Source: Bacteroidota bacterium (GTDB lineage: Bacteria; Bacteroidota; Bacteroidia; Bacteroidales; Rikenellaceae). From it: a DNA stretch of 18,034 nt. Shown here in pieces: positions 16,414 through 18,034 of this stretch. The translations under genes and the position numbers were made by a program. Each line of letters begins with the position of its first letter. Positions within the stretch are counted from its first letter, which is position 1. The DNA lies in the NCBI GenBank assembly GCA_023413645.1, contig JAEZPN010000007.1, positions 1 to 18,034 on the forward strand. Reading direction: 5' to 3'. The notes under the pieces are model-generated. The model did not search any database and was not told the origin of the DNA. It saw only the letters and a list, made by a program, of their open reading frames with translations.

Positions 16414-16514
16414 AAGTGGGGAGGCTATGCAACGACCATAAGCTCACGGATTCTGCAGGTTCGGTAAGTTCTATGGGGATTGGATGCACTCATCGAACCC
16501 ATAAAGTCCACCTT
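16414..16514. other. Candidate structured RNA element in a 440-bp gene-free stretch
   Basis: The region 16169-16610 holds no convincing gene. Within it, 16400-16515 is clearly less AT-rich than its flanks and can fold. AAGTGG (16414-16419) pairs with CCACCTT (16508-16514) with one bulge. GCTATG (16424-16429) pairs with CATAAGC (16437-16443) with one bulged A. TATGGG (16472-16477) pairs with CCCATA (16498-16503) around a small GATG/CATC hairpin. An alternative pairing GGTTCG (16458-16463) with CGAACC (16494-16499) would compete with the last stem. A run of eight T (16533-16540) follows on the plus strand without a stem directly before it. The coding strand cannot be decided, and I do not match it to a known RNA family. 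Confidence 0.35.
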
Positions 16515-16541
16515 CTGACACAAAACACCCTATTTTTTTTC

Positions 16542-16555
16542 GCTACTAAAGTAGC
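16542..16555. promoter_or_regulatory. Dyad at the promoter of the GNAT-like gene
   Basis: GCTACT and AGTAGC form a perfect 6-bp dyad around a two-base centre, spanning the place where the -33 element of the plus-strand promoter should be. A transcription factor bound here would block or replace -33 recognition. It could equally be chance. Confidence 0.3.
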
Positions 16556-16573
16556 ATAACCAAAAAAAATGTA

Positions 16574-16581
16574 TATCTTTG
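16574..16581 (+). promoter_or_regulatory. -7 element of the GNAT-like gene promoter
   Basis: TATCTTTG matches TAnnTTTG exactly. No TTTG is found 19-21 bp upstream; the position is taken by the dyad at 16542-16555. The expected leader before the ATG at 16611 is about 20 nt. Confidence 0.55.
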
Positions 16582-16610
16582 TGTGATTATACTTACATAG
16601 CGCAGGCATT

Positions 16611-17879
16611 ATGGTAGATATGAAATATATACTTTTGGAGGTTAAGGCCACTAACAAGCGCCTCGAGCGCGAGTTTTTGGACCTCCCAAAAATGATATAC
16701 AAGGACAACCCCAACTGGGTATGTCCCTTCGACTCTTCGATAAAGGCTGTATTCGACCCCGCCAAAAACAAACTTTTCAAAGATGGCGAGGCTATCCGCT
16801 GGGTGGCACACAACGCAAACGGCGAGTGCGTAGGTCGCATCGCAGCATTCTACGACCGCACACACGCCTTTGGCTACGAGCAGCCCACAGGCGGTTGTGG
16901 TTTCTTCGAGGCTATCGACGACCAGGAACTTGCCAACACACTCTTCGATGCAGCACGCGACTGGCTCAAGGAGCGCGGCATGGAGGCGATGGATGGCCCC
17001 GTGAACTTCGGCTCGCGCGACGCATGGTGGGGATTGCTCGTAGAGGGATATGAGCATCAGCCTCTGTTTGAGAACCCATACCACCCACCCTACTACAAGG
17101 AGTTGTTCGAGAACTACGGCTTCCAGAACTACTTCAACCAGAACACCTACGTTTGGAAGATTGATGACGACGTAAACGAGGTTGTCTACGACCGCGTGAA
17201 ACGTCTGATGTCGACACCTGGCTACCGCTTCGCCCCCATCGGCAACGAGGATCTATACTCGGCAGTGGAGAAGGTGCGCACCATATATAACAAGGCGTGG
17301 GCACTCTTTACGGGTGTGCAACCCATGACCTCAGAGGAGGCTCGCCAGATGGCCGACACCATGCGCCCCATCATCGACCGCAACCTTATATGGTTTGCAT
17401 ATTTCAATGATGAACCCATCGGTTTCTTTATCATGGTGCCCGACCTAAACCGCATCATAGGCAAGTATAACGGCAAGTTCGGCATCATAAACAAGTTGCG
17501 CATGATGTGGGACCTCAAGGTACGCAAGATGAGCGACCGCATCTTTGGCATCGTCTTCGGCATCACCCCCGAGTTTCAGGGCAAGGGCGTGGAGTCTGGC
17601 ATGATGAAGGCTATGCTCGACGGATACATCCGCACCAAGAAGAACCAGTATCGCTCGGTGGAGTTCGCATGGATTGGCGACTTCAACCCCACGATGAACC
17701 GCATGGTGGAGCGCTACATCTGTGCACGCAAGCACAAGATGCACACCACCTACCGCTATCTCTTCGACCGCACAAAGGAGTTTACGCGCTGCCCAAAGGT
17801 GGGCTTCAAACCCCGCCCAAAAGTTGCAGATGCCGCAACCAAAGCATCTGAGATGCATGCCGCACAACCTACGGAATAG
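16611..17879 (+). CDS. GNAT-superfamily acyltransferase-like protein, substrate unknown
   Basis: This 422-residue soluble protein has no signal peptide. The N-terminal part has a DNPNWVCPFD segment (32-41) and GRIAAFYDRTHA (75-86), which resembles a first, degenerate GNAT-like unit. The middle has a conserved-looking GPVNFGSRDAWWGLLVEG stretch (129-146). The C-terminal unit (about 255-385) ends its core with VFGITPEFQGKGVESGMM (315-332), the acetyl-CoA-binding motif A pattern (R/Q-x-x-G-x-G). This arrangement is known from conserved hypothetical Bacteroidetes proteins of the YghO-like type; the natural substrate is not known to me. The ATG at 16611 fits the -7 box at 16574-16581; a second ATG is at 16620. 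No terminator stands between it and gcvT 51 bp downstream. Confidence 0.8.
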   Translation: MVDMKYILLEVKATNKRLEREFLDLPKMIYKDNPNWVCPFDSSIKAVFDPAKNKLFKDGEAIRWVAHNANGECVGRIAAFYDRTHAFGYEQPTGGCGFFEAIDDQELANTLFDAARDWLKERGMEAMDGPVNFGSRDAWWGLLVEGYEHQPLFENPYHPPYYKELFENYGFQNYFNQNTYVWKIDDDVNEVVYDRVKRLMSTPGYRFAPIGNEDLYSAVEKVRTIYNKAWALFTGVQPMTSEEARQMADTMRPIIDRNLIWFAYFNDEPIGFFIMVPDLNRIIGKYNGKFGIINKLRMMWDLKVRKMSDRIFGIVFGITPEFQGKGVESGMMKAMLDGYIRTKKNQYRSVEFAWIGDFNPTMNRMVERYICARKHKMHTTYRYLFDRTKEFTRCPKVGFKPRPKVADAATKASEMHAAQPTE

Positions 17880-17930
17880 CAAAAACATACCAGCAGAATA
17901 AAACTATAACAATCTAAAACCTATAAACCA

Positions 17931-18034
17931 ATGAAAACTACAGCATTTACAAAGTACCATATTGCTAATGGTGCTAAGATGGCAGAGTTCGCAGGCTACA
18001 ACATGCCTATCGAGTTCTCAGGTATCAACGACGA
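17931..18034 (+). CDS. gcvT: Aminomethyltransferase, glycine cleavage system T protein (5' end only)
   Basis: The first 34 codons are in view before the window ends. They read MKTTAFTKYHIANGAKMAEF, then AGYNMPIEFSGINDE. This is the strongly conserved GcvT N-terminus (T-x-F ... H ... GAKM-x-EFAGY-x-MPI-x-Y/F). GcvT takes the methylamine group from the lipoyl H protein and makes methylene-tetrahydrofolate and ammonia in glycine breakdown. The 51-bp gap after the GNAT-like gene contains no TAnnTTTG box and no stem-loop, so read-through is likely. T- or A-ending codons (GCT, GGT, AAT) contrast with the GNAT-like gene and suggest high expression. Confidence 0.9.
   Translation, partial: MKTTAFTKYHIANGAKMAEFAGYNMPIEFSGIND

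Noticed and set aside
16458..16514. GGTTCG ... CGAACC as the T-arm of a tRNA or the end of a tmRNA
   Set aside because: The loop of 30 nt is far too long for a T-arm, and there is no acceptor stem, anticodon arm or tag reading frame around it.
16490..16840. 116-codon minus-strand frame
   Set aside because: It runs across the GNAT-like gene start and its promoter and shows no recognisable domain.
1..18034. CRISPR arrays, insertion sequences, phage or defence genes
   Set aside because: No regularly spaced repeats, transposase, integrase or nuclease-like proteins were seen on either strand.

Overview
The window comes from the chromosome of a member of the Bacteroidota, almost certainly order Bacteroidales. 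The evidence is a SusC/SusD outer-membrane pair followed by a surface-type lipoprotein, an Oar-like TonB-dependent receptor, PepSY-like (DUF2874-type) secreted proteins, promoters matching the Bacteroidetes -33/-7 consensus (TTTG ... TAnnTTTG), and start codons without clear Shine-Dalgarno sequences. The genus cannot be fixed from the sequence alone; an Alistipes-like or related gut lineage would fit. I saw no phage, IS, CRISPR, rRNA or tRNA genes.

Layout. Positions 1-6278 (minus strand) hold a three-gene nutrient-uptake operon in the order SusC-like receptor, SusD-like lipoprotein, Ig-like surface lipoprotein (cut by the window edge). It starts from a near-ideal promoter at 6416-6446 with a leader of about 130 nt. 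A divergent, AT-rich region (6279-6776) separates it from a plus-strand pair: an Oar-like TonB-dependent receptor and, 6 bp later, a HAD-family phosphatase. A bidirectional terminator (10532-10561) closes that pair and also serves the convergent minus-strand genes.

From 10583 to 16168 everything is on the minus strand, in three blocks. (i) A secreted TPR protein sits directly against an unrecognised lipoprotein. (ii) A DUF819 membrane protein is followed by a small secreted protein consisting of little more than a TonB C-terminal domain. (iii) Two PepSY-like exported proteins lie in tandem. Intrinsic terminators at 13296-13330 and 15138-15163 separate the blocks. From 16611 the plus strand carries a GNAT-like acyltransferase of unknown substrate and then the first 34 codons of gcvT (glycine cleavage T protein).

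The common theme is the cell envelope: two TonB-dependent uptake systems, a TonB-like domain protein, several exported lipoproteins and repeat proteins, and a membrane protein of unknown substrate. No glycan-degrading enzyme, anti-sigma/ECF pair, hybrid two-component sensor or SusR-like regulator is visible, so the substrate of the SusCD system cannot be assigned here. I did not find a convincing new defence or mobile system. The least explained items are a potentially folded RNA element at about 16414-16514, the paired TPR/lipoprotein genes, and symmetrical DNA elements at several promoters.
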